Shown here one piece after another: positions 21,615 through 32,549 of a stretch of DNA of 64,000 nt. The stretch is from Hygrocybe punicea (lineage: Eukaryota; Basidiomycota; Agaricomycetes; Agaricales; Hygrophoraceae). The notes beneath the pieces are model-generated. The model had not been told where the DNA came from and did not search any database. It saw only the letters and a program-made list of their open reading frames with translations. Positions within the stretch are counted from its first letter, which is position 1; each line of letters starts with the position of its first letter. The stretch is taken from contig OY744467.1 in assembly GCA_963556145.1 (NCBI GenBank), positions 868,001-932,000 on the forward strand. The letters are read 5' to 3'. The translations under genes were made by a program, and so were the position numbers.

Positions 21615-22193
21615 ACATAGGGCACAGTCGAAGTATTCCTTTTTTGGTATATTACTAAGCACCATATATGGTAGTGGCCAAATCGGCTTTTGATCTTGCT
21701 CAGTTTTGACCCAATTGAAAATCTGTCTTAGGAATTGATTCATTTAATTAATTTGAGTATTTTACCAAGAGAAATAAGAAAAATATCTATATGTAAGTTC
21801 CCATAATTTTGTCACATTTTGGTGGTGACCAGGTGGTTTGCACCATAGATAAGTAAATTATAGACTATGCTAAGTCATGAACAGGAAGATATAACTGTTA
21901 TCCTACCTCCTTGTCCCCCCTTTGTTTTGCTTTCATGCCTTGACAAGCTCTCGCAACCCCAAAATCAACCCATCAATGTCTAATCAGGAAGGTAAGGCCC
22001 ATTTCATGGAATCTTTGGGCCTGGATAGATGCCAATGCACCAATGAGGATGCATTGCTTCCAAATCATATTTTCAAGCAAGAAAGGCAGCAGACCAATTC
22101 TGTCTGAAGGATAGAAGGTGTCCCACCCTTGGAATTCATGATTGGAGGGGTGGAACGGACATAATAAGTGCTTGGGGTGGGGCAGTATGGAGG
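21615..22193. other. Intergenic, nothing recognised
   Basis: AT-rich DNA between the transposase relic and the 22.2-kb hAT-like element. No gene supported. Confidence 0.35.
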
Positions 22194-22626
22194 ACTGGTT
22201 ATAAGGATTGACACAGGTGGCGGGTTTACCCAAGGTTTTCTAAATCGGGTAGTCCCGGGTTCGGGTATGGTGTCCAACTTTGGGACCCATGACCCTTACC
22301 CAGGGTTTACAGTTATGCATGGGTTCCTCAACAACACCAACAACAATGACAACACCAACAACAACAACAACAAGGAAGACAAAATAGGAGTCCAGGTTTA
22401 GAAAGCAAGCCAGAGGAGTGGTGCACCCACCCTCTGGCTCTAGGTATGTGTGTCTTTCATCTCACAAGTATTATTAATGAGGTTTTTCTCCCTCTCAACA
22501 ACGATGCCAATGCAATGACAATGACAACGCAACAACGTCAATGCAATGGCAACATGCAATGACATGCAATGGTGACAACAACGCAAAGCACTTGGCAATA
22601 GCACCCCTGCACCATCATGGACACGA

Positions 22627-24278
22627 TGTTACGGTTTTCAACTCCACTTCTCCACTTCCAACTCCGATACCCGCTATGACGATGCTGCATGGCCATACCT
22701 TCCTTTTTTGTCTCATTTTGTCCTTTGTCTTCTTTTAAACATCATTGTTTATTCTTGTTCTTGTTTTCTTTTTATCCCTTTCTTCTAGAACAATCCAGAC
22801 CGACCATGGACACATCCACGTGACCCTGCTGTACCCGAATAATCTCCTTGCCAATGGACATCATTGCTATTGTCTTTTCCCTCGCCCTGACATATTGTTT
22901 ACTTCATCCCACGACAAACCGATACACAATGGCCATACTCCCAACACAGCTAATCACCGTAATCATCATTGGCAGCATCGCCATCACCTTCCTTATTGGT
23001 TTCTACTTTGTTATGATCTATCTTTGGCACCGGCACCGAAACCCTTCTGCCATTGATGCATCTGACTTCCATCTCGACAATATCTCACCACATAATTGAC
23101 AATTGCCATTCTCGGATATATGGTTTCCACTTTCGTATTCCATGCCTACCATTATCCTCCCTGACGATCCGATGACATCCCTTGCCTGCATGCATACTCT
23201 GAACAATCCTCAATCACACGACATTTCACTGCTCTCTCTAATCCGACCATTGCTGGAGCATATTCCTTCGGACCTCAACCACAAACCATACGACTTCCCA
23301 ACACAGTGAATCAACCCCTATCATTTATTGTTCACATGTCACCACTTCAATGCAGTACCCGATGACTCATTTTCACAGCTTGTCACTCATGCCATGACTC
23401 GAAACCTGGACCCACGTTCATTTATCCTTTTCCATCTTTATCCTTGATACCTTCCACACTTGTTTACAACAATACCCTTTCTTGGACAACTACCGACATC
23501 AGGTGGACCGCATTGTTCCACACACAGGACGAGACATCACCCCTTGATACGTCATCGACACAGACATCGTTATCCAGCACAGCTTATGCTGTTCACATGT
23601 CTGACCTTGATTATCCCACTGTCCTAGTTGGTTTTCCTTCAACACATTCTTTATTTTCTTTTCCATCAACCTTGCCACTATCCCCACACCACCTCAAGAC
23701 ATTCCCTTCACTGATCCTATGCTGGACAATACCCCTCTTTGACCCGACTGTGCAATGCACTTGCCAGACTCCCACTTGCCCAATACAGCAAGTATAGACC
23801 CCGAATTGGCAATTCTGCAAATCACATGATCTGATGACAAATCATTCAAGTCATCCGGACCTCCTCGACTCCTCAATGACACCTGGGCCTCCAGTTGGAT
23901 CGCGAGAACATCGACATGAGGATGCCTCATGTCTGCCTCATAGTGAACCCATGGTGTAGTTGGACATTCTGTGGCTTTATGGTTGGACTTCTATTTACCC
24001 CCCCTCAAGACCAGTCACTATATGTACTGTTCTTGTTGTTGGCTCGGACTTTTTCTTCTTTCTTCTTCTTTACGTTTAGTCTGGGTGTCCTCTCCCCAGA
24101 TTGCTTACCCAGAACTTTCCCTCCTTTGGGCTACTACTTGATGTATAGCAGTAGTCAACCACAAATACACCTTTGAGCTTGTGTTTCCCTCTAGTCTGAC
24201 CTCAACTCTCCTCTGAATACTGATCCCTAGTTAAGTTGATTGTTGCTGGAGCCCGCCCGAAGACGGCGATCTGTAACA
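22627..24278 (+). repeat. Solo LTR-like repeat, copy 1 (1.65 kb)
   Basis: Starts TGTTACGG and ends CTGTAACA, as LTRs do. The 5-bp flanks are CACGA (22622-22626) and CATGA (24279-24283), identical except for one CpG-to-TpG change. About 90 percent of its length is shared with 28821-31398. It contains a small membrane-protein frame at 22929-23099. Confidence 0.65.
22929..23099 (+). CDS. Putative small single-pass membrane protein, copy 1
   Basis: The 56-residue frame starts MAILPTQLITVIIIGSIAIT and continues FLIGFYFVMIYLW, a strong membrane span, then a polar tail ending SPHN. The copy at 29047-29211 keeps the frame, the span and the tail, while many codons differ synonymously (GCC/GCT, ATA/ATT, ACC/ACT, GTA/GTG, GGC/GGT, CTT/TTG). 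After the TGA the same frame stays open in both copies for about 70 more codons, ending PYDFPTQ. A TGA-split longer protein is therefore possible. It lies within an LTR-like repeat. No known family recognised. Confidence 0.45.
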   Translation: MAILPTQLITVIIIGSIAITFLIGFYFVMIYLWHRHRNPSAIDASDFHLDNISPHN

Positions 24279-24611
24279 CATGACCAGCTGTGTCTGAGAC
24301 ACAGCAGGTCGTGTCCTCAGCCTCATTCACCTCATGTTAGTGTGCTGTCACATCAATTGACGTCGATGCTGCCTATGTGAGGTGTATACGATGCTGTATG
24401 TAATGCATCAAACGTTAACATGTTGCTTATTGGGTGTCACACAACACCATCCGAATGCCAATGCCATGATACCCTCCTCGTGCCACCAACACCGTGGGAC
24501 CCATACCAGGATGGGTGTGGTGTGCACCCACTACCCCTTTGGGTATGGTGTTTAGGGGTTCAGGTACAGGTTCTGATTTCCATACCCAAGCATTACCCGT
24601 GTCAATCCCTA

Positions 24612-26150
24612 GCTAGTTATCTCATTACATAAGACTTATCTACACCTGCTGTACCAAATTACACCAGACTATTGAGGGAGGAGCACTTAGACTGTCCATG
24701 GGCCAGTCCATGATTTTGCTGGCCCCAGCCCTGGGTGTTAAGGGCCAGGTCAGGGCCAGGCCAGGTCAGGGTCAGCCCTGGGTCAGCCCTGGCCTTCTAT
24801 CTCAAAAATTTGTCCATAATCCACATAGTCATCATTAAAGTCAAAACCTCCAACATATTTCTTCATAATCTCTTCTTCCACATCAAGCCTTTTATCTGTA
24901 TGTAGCTCTGCAGTTCTCTAAATTTGAATTTCTTCATTTGTCGTTATCAAGGATCATAGTATATGTGCTCAGCAATATAGGTTCAAGTTGTAGGTAAAGC
25001 TAGATAGTCATGAGCCATTATGGTAGCCTTTTATACCATGGAGTTATGAACCTGTGGGGGATCCCAAGGCTAAAAAGATCTCTAACTATAGGAACTAATT
25101 TTTCAAGCCTGGTGTCTTTGGAAATAGTGTTGCCACGACTCAGCTAGTCTCAAGCTGACTTTGAAAACAGTGGCTTGTCCTGGGTGCAGCTAGTCTGACC
25201 ACCGCTACCCATTCCTGAGTCACATTGATCTCCAGTTGGTGCAAGCTCTGCTTCCACTTCCAATAAACTCCTCATCATTGTCACTGCTGATTCTGAGTGC
25301 TAGCCATATTTAACCATTGATATCACAGGTGTGAAACATTCAGGTTTCATTTGAGAAAGAATTTTCAACAAGGTTCAGTAAGGTTAGTGGACCCTCTTTT
25401 TTTTATTGGCTCCTTCCATCGCCAATTGAATTCTTCTCTATAGTTTGGTTTGCAGGGGAGGAAGAACATCAATCAAGATTCTCAATTTACCATCAATTGT
25501 TCGATCTTTGCTGCGATCAGGGTGACTCAAAAGGGTCTCTCAAGTCCCTTGTATTGCATTCCTCAGCTTCTGTGCATGAACAAGTGCTCAACTCCTCTAG
25601 CTCAATCTTGCCTGTTGTAACCACTATCCCCCTGGGCCCTGCTGGTCCTTCCATATGATGCCAATGGTCATAGTCCATTGAAACCAAAGCGTCTAGACCA
25701 CCCAGCCAGTCTTCTACAAGCAAACACTTCCCACCTGACATATGCACTGGTTATGACACATCTGGTTCTGATGAATTGAACAACAGACCGGTGGCTTCCT
25801 ACAGCTCTGTCTATGCTGTTCTTTGGAAACGTCCCCACCTCTCTGCTCAGCAACCACCAACTGAATGGTGCAATACCCTGATTGATATCTCCTATCAGCC
25901 CTTCCCTCAGGCCCACATCCCTTCGCCTGCTGACCGTGCCCAGGCCTAAGCTCAAGGTAGTGACACCCCATCCATTTAAGATAAATATGGGCAAGACGTT
26001 TCTTTTTGCCACAACTCTCTCCCAACTGTCCAAATTTCATGGTGTATGATGCTAGCCTGGCCTCACCCATCAGAGCTCCACATCATTGTGCTATTTAAAA
26101 ATCATTAATAACTGAAAATTTAAATTACATTACTTCTTAATTCATTGATT
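24612..26150. other. Repeat-like DNA, weak coding traces
   Basis: 24,735-24,800 has GGCCAGGTCAGGGCCAGG-type repeats. A lone hAT-type end TAGTGTTGCCACGACTCAGC occurs at 25129 without a partner. From about 25,510 to 25,950 the plus strand reads as degraded protein (for example ELNNRPVASYSSVYAVLWKR and TLIDISYQPFPQAH), family unknown. Confidence 0.35.
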
Positions 26151-27398
26151 ACTATACAGGGGGGGAAGGAGTGAGGTAGGAAAAGAGGGGGGGAAGAAGG
26201 GGAGGGAGGGGAAAGGAGAGGGGATAAATGGGACATGGGACATGGGAGATTGTGAAGGGGAGGTGGCTTTTGAGGGGGGCCATTTCGTTATTGTCTTCCT
26301 TCGTCGTTATTGTTCTTGTGGTCCTTGTCCCAGCCTTCATTCCCATCACATGTCATTGTCCCCAGTGTGGGGCGGGTACGGCCATGGGCATAGCTAGAAA
26401 GTCGTTAGTAGCAACATCAATGAAAGATTTACAAAAAACTTCTGGATGCAGCAGAGGTAGGTGCACCACCTCTGCTGTGTCTGGTGCTTGGGCATGTCGC
26501 CATTTGTCGCCGCTGTTGCTGCTGGTAGCCATTGCCGGCTGTAATGACTGCTGTTGCGCTGGGCATTGCCGTTGGGATCTGGCCTCCTTCCCTTGACATT
26601 CAAGTTCTAGTGCAGGGCATTTAGATGGGGGGTCCTCATTTGGCATTGGCATTGAGGTGGACTGTGGTACAAGATTAGAAGAATAATAAAACAAAAGAAC
26701 AATTCATAGCTGGGCAGTGGGGGTGAGCATACCACCATCCTGCCATGTCTGTTTTACTGCCTTTCCTGTCATCCCTGTCTCCTCCCATCACGGTCATCTG
26801 GGGGCCGCTGCTGGCCATTGGGTGTCCCTCGTTGTCTATGCTGGTTTTGGCCATGTTGTTTTTGTTGTGGATGAAGGGCATGGATGTGGGCATCATAGTA
26901 ATAGTTAGTAATAGAATATAGGTATAAAAATATTAATAAAAATATCCCATTGTGGGGGTGGGTACATCACCATCTCTTTTATAGTTGTTTGTGTTTGTCT
27001 GGGTTGTTGCAGTTGCCATTTGTGTTCCTGTTCCTGTTCCCTTGGTCTTGGTCCTGTCTGCATTCCCATTCTGGTGTGGACATGGGCGTGGGTGTGCTTT
27101 GTGAAATTGGTGGGCATTGGGTGTGTAGGCATTGGGTGTGTAGGCATTGGGTGTGTGGGCGTTTGGTGTTTGGGGTGTTGGTTTGGCATGTTTGCACATT
27201 CATGTCTTTGTTGATAATCATGTGATGCATTTGTTGATGCATTTGTGTCCAAACTGGTCCATGCACCAAAGAAATGTAAATCAACCACATTTTCAACTAT
27301 CTACTTCAGGGCACCCTATATTATGTAATAAATATGAGTTAATTACATAAAAGCCTTTTATAAATAATTGTGATAAATAACTAACAAAAAAGCCAACC
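26151..27398. other. Low-complexity and tandem-repeat DNA
   Basis: G-rich tract at 26,160-26,225. Three 15-bp units GGCATTGGGTGTGTA at about 27,113-27,160. No gene supported on either strand. Confidence 0.4.
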
Positions 27399-27575
27399 AT
27401 TCCCTAGGGATTCCCTGGGACTCCTGGGGGAATAAGTCCCTGGGGACTCAAGGGCGAATTGCCCAGGGGGGAATCTTCTGTTTTGGTGTGACTTGGCTGG
27501 TGACCAAGTCCCCAGGGAGTCCCCCTTCAGTCCTCCTTTTCCCTGGGGAGTCCCCAGGGACTCCGGGGGAAGTTG
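27399..27575. repeat. Cluster of CCCTGGGGACTCC palindromic motifs
   Basis: Overlapping inverted motifs such as AGTCCCTGGGGACTC (27,436-27,450) and GGGGAGTCCCCAGGGACTCC (27,544-27,563), with further copies at 27,400-27,420 and 27,505-27,525. Could fold into stem-loops. Possibly a MITE fragment. Confidence 0.6.
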
Positions 27576-27832
27576 TGGTAAAGTGTAAAGACTTCCCTTT
27601 CCAACAGGCAAGAATGGCCTGCCTGCCACTGTTACTTGCCTCATCTGTGGTCGGGTCAGCCACAGGTTACTGTTCTGACATTTTGGATCTTCTTACTTCA
27701 CAACTTTCGTCTTTTTCACCAGATACTCCCTGTATTGGCACAATCACTACTCTTGGGGATCGCTCACGACAGGACAAGGTTATCTTATTTTTAGCACATG
27801 ATAGCCCTGCCTCATTCACATGGGATCACGCT

Positions 27833-28818
27833 TAGTGTTGCCATGGCTAAGCTAGCTGCGGGCTGGCCAAATTAGCTTCAGCTTCAGCTAAGCTAATTTC
27901 TTAATTTTCCTTAGTCAAAGCTGCTAGCCATGGATAGCCTGCTATGGTCAGCCATAGCCAACCATAGCCGTATGTATTACAGTACATATGTAATGTAATA
28001 TACTATTATTATTTTTACTAAATATATACTACAAAATAATATTTTTGACAGGATCGACGGGAGATTTTGAGGCCCTTATATAGGGATTCAAAGGGTGCAC
28101 GGACCATGTGACTTTTTTGGTCACTTGGTCACACCCCAACAAACATGAACACACATCTCTGAACCAACAACTCATGCACCACCAACACCAACAACACCGA
28201 CAAGGATGACGAAGACGATAACAACAGGTGGCAAGACCGTCACCCCTCCACAGACAACACGATGAGGATGAGGATAAGGACTGTGGATGAGGACCCACCA
28301 CCACCACTACCACCACAGCAACGATGAAGACAAGGATGAGGACGACAAGGACGGGGACAAGGACGACAAGGATGGGGACAAGGATGACAAGGACAAGGAC
28401 AAGGACAAGGACAAGGACAGGGACAAGGACAGGGACGAGGACGAGGACGAGGCCGTGGCCACCACCCCTCTTCTCCTCCCCCTTCCCCCTCCCTCTCCTC
28501 CCTGTCCCCCTCTCCTCCTCCCCCTTCTCCCACTCTCCCCATCTACATTAATTAATTTAATTTGATTAATTTAATTTACTTATTTTAATTGAATTTTGTC
28601 TTAATATATATGCATCTAAGTAAATGGCAAAAACAAAGTACCTGAGTACTTGGGCACACTTACCTGTGGAAAGCTGTAATTAGCTGCAGCTAAGGTTTTG
28701 AGGTAGCTGTAGCTGGTAGCTGGTCATTAGCCTTTAGCTTAGCTGGACCCCAGCTAAGCTAAATTCAGCTAAACTAACAGCTACTAGCTGACCATTAGCC
28801 TTAGCTGTGGCAACACTA
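27833..28818. mobile_element. hAT-type MITE, copy D
   Basis: Ends TAGTGTTGCCATGGCTAAG and, inverted, TAGTGTTGCCACAGCTAAGG. The flanking 8 bp (ATCACGCT and GATGATGC) do not match, so the ends may have been brought together by recombination or deletion. The sub-terminal sequence is rich in AGCTAGC-type motifs. The interior contains the purine/pyrimidine array at 28,320-28,545. No transposase. Confidence 0.7.
28320..28545. repeat. (GACAAG)n then (CTCC)n minisatellite
   Basis: GGACAAGGACAAGGAC-type array to about 28,455, followed by C/T-only CCTCTCCTCCCCCTT DNA. Same layout as 17,500-18,140. Confidence 0.75.
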
Positions 28819-29046
28819 GATGATGCAGCATGGCCACACCTTCCTTTTTTGTTTCCTTTGCCCTTTGTCTTCTTTTGGACATCATTGTTTATTTTTGTTC
28901 TTGTTTTCTTTTTATCCCTTTCTTCTAGAATGATCCAGACTGACCATGGACACATCCCCATGTGACCTTGCTGTACCCAAACAGTCCCCTTGCCAACGGA
29001 TGTCACTCTCATTGTCCTCGACATACTGTCTTCCCACCGACACACA

Positions 29047-29211
29047 ATGGCTATTCTCACTAAACAATTCGTGACTGTGATGATCATTGGTGCCATAGTG
29101 ATCACCTTCTTGATTGGTTTCTACATCACCATGATTTGCCTCTGGAAAAGGCAACCTTCTTTTATTGATGAAACCGACATCCACCTTGACAGTATCCCTG
29201 CACGTACTTGA
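29047..29211 (+). CDS. Putative small single-pass membrane protein, copy 2
   Basis: 54 residues starting MAILTKQFVTVMIIGAIVIT then FLIGFYITMICLW and a polar tail ending PART. Counterpart of 22929-23099. Hydrophobic substitutions are conservative and the TGA is at the same place, again followed by an open frame ending PYDFPTQ. Whether it is translated is unknown. Confidence 0.4.
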   Translation: MAILTKQFVTVMIIGAIVITFLIGFYITMICLWKRQPSFIDETDIHLDSIPART

Positions 29212-29982
29212 CAATTTCCATTCCCAAATATATGGTTTCCACTTTTGTACCCTGTGCCTACCATTATCCTTCCTGATGATCCAACAACATTCCCTACCTG
29301 CATGCATACTCTGGACAATCCCCGATCACAATATGTGTCACTGTTCTCTCTAATCCAACCATCGCCAAAGCATATTCCTTCAGACTTTGACCACAGACCA
29401 TATGATTTCCCAACACAGTGAAACAACCCCTATCATTTATTGTTCACACATCATCGCTTTAATGCAGTACCCGACAACTTGTTCCCACAGCTTGTCACTC
29501 GTGCCATGACTTGAAACCTGGACCTACATTTATTTATCCTTGTCCATCTGTAACCTTGATACCTCCTACACTTGTTTACAACAATACCCTTTCTTGGACG
29601 ACTACTGACATCAGGTGGACCGCATTGTTCCACACACAGGACGAGACATCGCCCCTTGATACGTCATTGACACAGACATCATCATCTGGTACAGCTTATG
29701 CTGTTCACATGTCTGACCTCAACTATCCCACTGTCCTGGTTGGTTTTCCCTCCATACATTTCTTTGTTTTCTTTTCTACCGACCTTGTCGCTATATCCAC
29801 ACTACCTCAAGACACTTCCTTCACCAATCCCACACTGGATGATACCCCTCTTTGACCCGACCATGCATTGCATTTGCCAGACTGTGCACTTGCCCATTGC
29901 AGCAAGTACAGACCCCGAATAGGCAATTCTGCATATCATATGATCTGATGACAAATCATCCAAGTCATCTGGACCTCTTCTA

Positions 29983-30988
29983 TAGTGTTGCTGTAGTTCG
30001 GTTCCGAACCTAGCCAAACCCGGTTCAAACCCTGAACTGAACCTTACATTCAGTCCAAGTTCAGCCAAATGCTGAACTGGACCGCAGGTTCAGTTCCAGG
30101 TTTTGAGGCCAGCTGGATTTTCTGAATGGCTCCGAACCACGTCCGAACCGCGAACGTGGATATTTTTAAGGTATTTATTTCATTTGTTTTTCGTATTTCT
30201 TTACTTACTTTTGCGTGTTAAATGGTATCATGTGATCATGACATGAAGGTTTCTTCAACAACAACAACGCAAGGCCAATGAACGCGACACAATGTCGCAT
30301 TCATTGGACACAGGTCAGTCTCAACATTTATCTTAACTTTACTAATATTATTTGTTACAGGAAACTCCACCGCAACCACATCGCGAGCCCATGCCAACGC
30401 CAATGCAATGCCAATGCCAACGCAATGCCAATGCCAATCCAATCCAATGCCAACACAATGCCAATGGATGTGGGACAGCCGCAACCCCACCACCACCACC
30501 ACCACCAGCAATGGCAACAGCAATGGCAACAATGATGATGGCAATGGCCAGCAGCAGCGCCGGCAGCAGCATCAGCAGTTGCAGCAACAATGGCCACGGC
30601 AGCAGTTGCATCAGCAATGGCCACAGCAGCAACGGCCACAGCAGGGGCAGCAGCACCAGCAGCAGCAGCAGCAGTGACAGTGGCAATGGCAATGGCAGCA
30701 GCAGCAGCAGCAGCGCTGGATGGCTCCCCCGCAGCCTAACTACCTCGCAAAGTGCAGTGCCATATCAATTGATACGTGCCTGCCATTTGCGAGGAGAACA
30801 GAGCTATGAGCAGGTGAGCCCACCTTGGTCTGGGGTTCAGATGTGTTTGAACCCAGACTGAACACGGAGAGACAGTTTGATGCCGTCTGGGTCTGGGTTT
30901 GGCCCTGCACCAAACCGGACCTGAAGTTCAGTTCGCAGTTCTGCCAAAAAGGGTCGGCACCGGACCGAAATGAACTTCGGCAACACTA
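29983..30988. mobile_element. hAT-type MITE, copy B
   Basis: Ends TAGTGTTGC and GCAACACTA with an exact 8-bp duplication CTCTTCTA (29,975-29,982 and 30,989-30,996). Same interior as copy A: trinucleotide arrays at about 30,470-30,720 and an intron-like block ending TTTGTTACAG at 30,360. Confidence 0.9.
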
Positions 30989-31398
30989 CTCTTCTATCCT
31001 CAATGACACCCAGGCCTCCAGTTGGATCGTGAGAACATCGACATGAGGACACCTCATGTGTGCCTCATGGTGAACACATGGTGTAGTTGGACTTGCTGTA
31101 GCCTCATTGTTGGCCTTCCATTGACTGCCCTCAAGACAGTCACTATATATACTGTTCTTGTTGTTGGTTCAGACTTTTTCTTGTTTCTTTTCCTTACGTT
31201 TAGTCTGGTTCTTGGGGCAAACCCCCTTATCTTGGGTAACCCCCATGGCTCGCAATGACATTGTACCATGACCCCCCCCTCTCAGCAGTGTTGTCTTAGT
31301 TATAAACAACAATGAAAACTGCTCTTCTCTCCCATGGAAACCACCTCCTAGTTAAGTTGATTGTTGCCGGAGCTCGCTGCAGAAGCGATTCGTAACAA

Positions 31399-31619
31399 GC
31401 ACTGGGTTGACCAGGGTTCAGCTATTGCTGCAGCACTGGATTGATCTGGGTCTGCAGCACTGGGTTGACCTGGGTCCAGCTATTGCTGTAGCACCAGGTT
31501 GACCAGGTTCCAGCATTTGCTGCAGGGCTTGGGTTGACCGTGATCCAGCTATTGCTGCAGCACCAGGTTGACCTGGGTCTAGCACTTCCTGCATGCTTGG
31601 GTTGACCTGGGTCCAGCTA
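31399..31619. repeat. 35-bp minisatellite, outer left part
   Basis: Units of about 35 bp of the type GGGTTGACCTGGGTCCAGCT plus ATTGCTGCAGCAC. They continue beyond MITE copy C into the palindrome arm. Confidence 0.75.
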
Positions 31620-32549
31620 TTGCCATAGTTCGGTTCTGAACCTAGCCGAACCCGGTTCAAACCCCGAACCAAACCTTAAGTTCAGTCCAAGTTCAGCCAA
31701 ATGCTGAACTGGACCGTGGGTTCAGTTCCAGGTTTTGAGGCTGGCTGGATTTCCTGAATGGCTCGGAACCACGTCTGAACCGCGAACGTGGATATTTTTG
31801 AGGTATTGTTTTTTGTATTTCTTTACTTACTTTTTCGTGTTATTATTAATAATAAACGGTATCATGTGATCATTACACAAAGGTTTCTTCACCACCAACA
31901 ACAACAACGCAAGGCCATTGAACGCGACACAATGTCGCGTTCAGGTAAGTCTCATCGTTTATCTTAACTTTACTAATCTTTTCTGTTACAGGAAACTCGA
32001 CCACGACCACATCACGAGTCCACACCAACGCCAATGCAATCCAATGCCAACGCAATGCCAACGGACGCGGGACAGCCGCAACCCCACCACCACCACCACC
32101 ACCAGCAATGGCAACGGCAACGACAATGACAACGACGGCAACGGCCAGCAGCAGCGCCGGCAGCAGGAGCTGCAGCAGCAGCTGCAGCAGCAACGACCAC
32201 GGCCACAGCAGCAGCACCGGCAGTGGCTGCAACAGTGACAGTGGCAACGGCAACGGCAGCAGCAGCAGCAGCAGCGCCGGACGGCTCCCCCGCAGCCCAA
32301 CTACCTTGCGAAGTGCAGCGCCGTATCAATTGATACATGCCTGCCATTTGCAAGGAGAACAGGGCTATGAGCGGGTGAGCCCACCTTGGTCCGGGGTTCA
32401 GACACGTCTGAACCCAGACCGAACGTGGAGAGACAGTTCAATGTCGTCTGGGTCTGGGTTTGGCCCTGCGCCAAACCGGACCCAAAGTTCAGTTAGCGGT
32501 TCCGCCAAAAAGGGTTGGAACCGGACTCAACTGAACTTTGGCAACACTA
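31620..32549. mobile_element. hAT-type MITE, copy C, left tip missing
   Basis: The right end GGCAACACTA is intact at 32,549. The left end lacks its first bases and begins TTGCCATAGTTCGG next to minisatellite DNA. The interior has a clean fungal intron (GTAAGTCTC at 31,945 to CTGTTACAG at 31,991) followed by an open Ser/Thr/Asn-rich frame to beyond 32,549. Confidence 0.8.

Larger units (their letters stand above)
22202..24611. mobile_element. hAT-like element remnant enclosing a solo LTR
   Basis: Inverted ends TAAGGATTGACACAGGT (from 22202) and, inverted, TAGGGATTGACACGGGT (to 24611). The 8-bp flanks ACTGGTTA and GCTAGTTA differ by two transitions. Sub-terminal GGGTATGG and GGGACCCAT motifs occur inside both ends. 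No transposase. The LTR-like repeat 22627-24278 fills most of it. Confidence 0.6.
28821..31398 (+). repeat. LTR-like repeat, copy 2, 5'-truncated, with MITE inside
   Basis: From GATGCAGCATGGCC onward it follows copy 1 (from about 22,680) to the end GTAACA at 31,398. MITE copy B (29,983-30,988) is inserted at a site that is empty in copy 1 (compare 23,860-23,875). The 5' end abuts MITE D, with the first 50 or so bases of the LTR lost. Confidence 0.7.

Noticed and set aside
25668..26070. Minus-strand frames of about 120 codons
   Set aside because: No motif; the plus strand reads more like degraded protein, and neither could be assigned.
25129..28818. A 3.7-kb hAT element from the lone TAGTGTTGCC end at 25,129 to the end at 28,818
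   Set aside because: Sequences inside the ends differ, no 8-bp duplication, and 28,818 already pairs better with 27,833.
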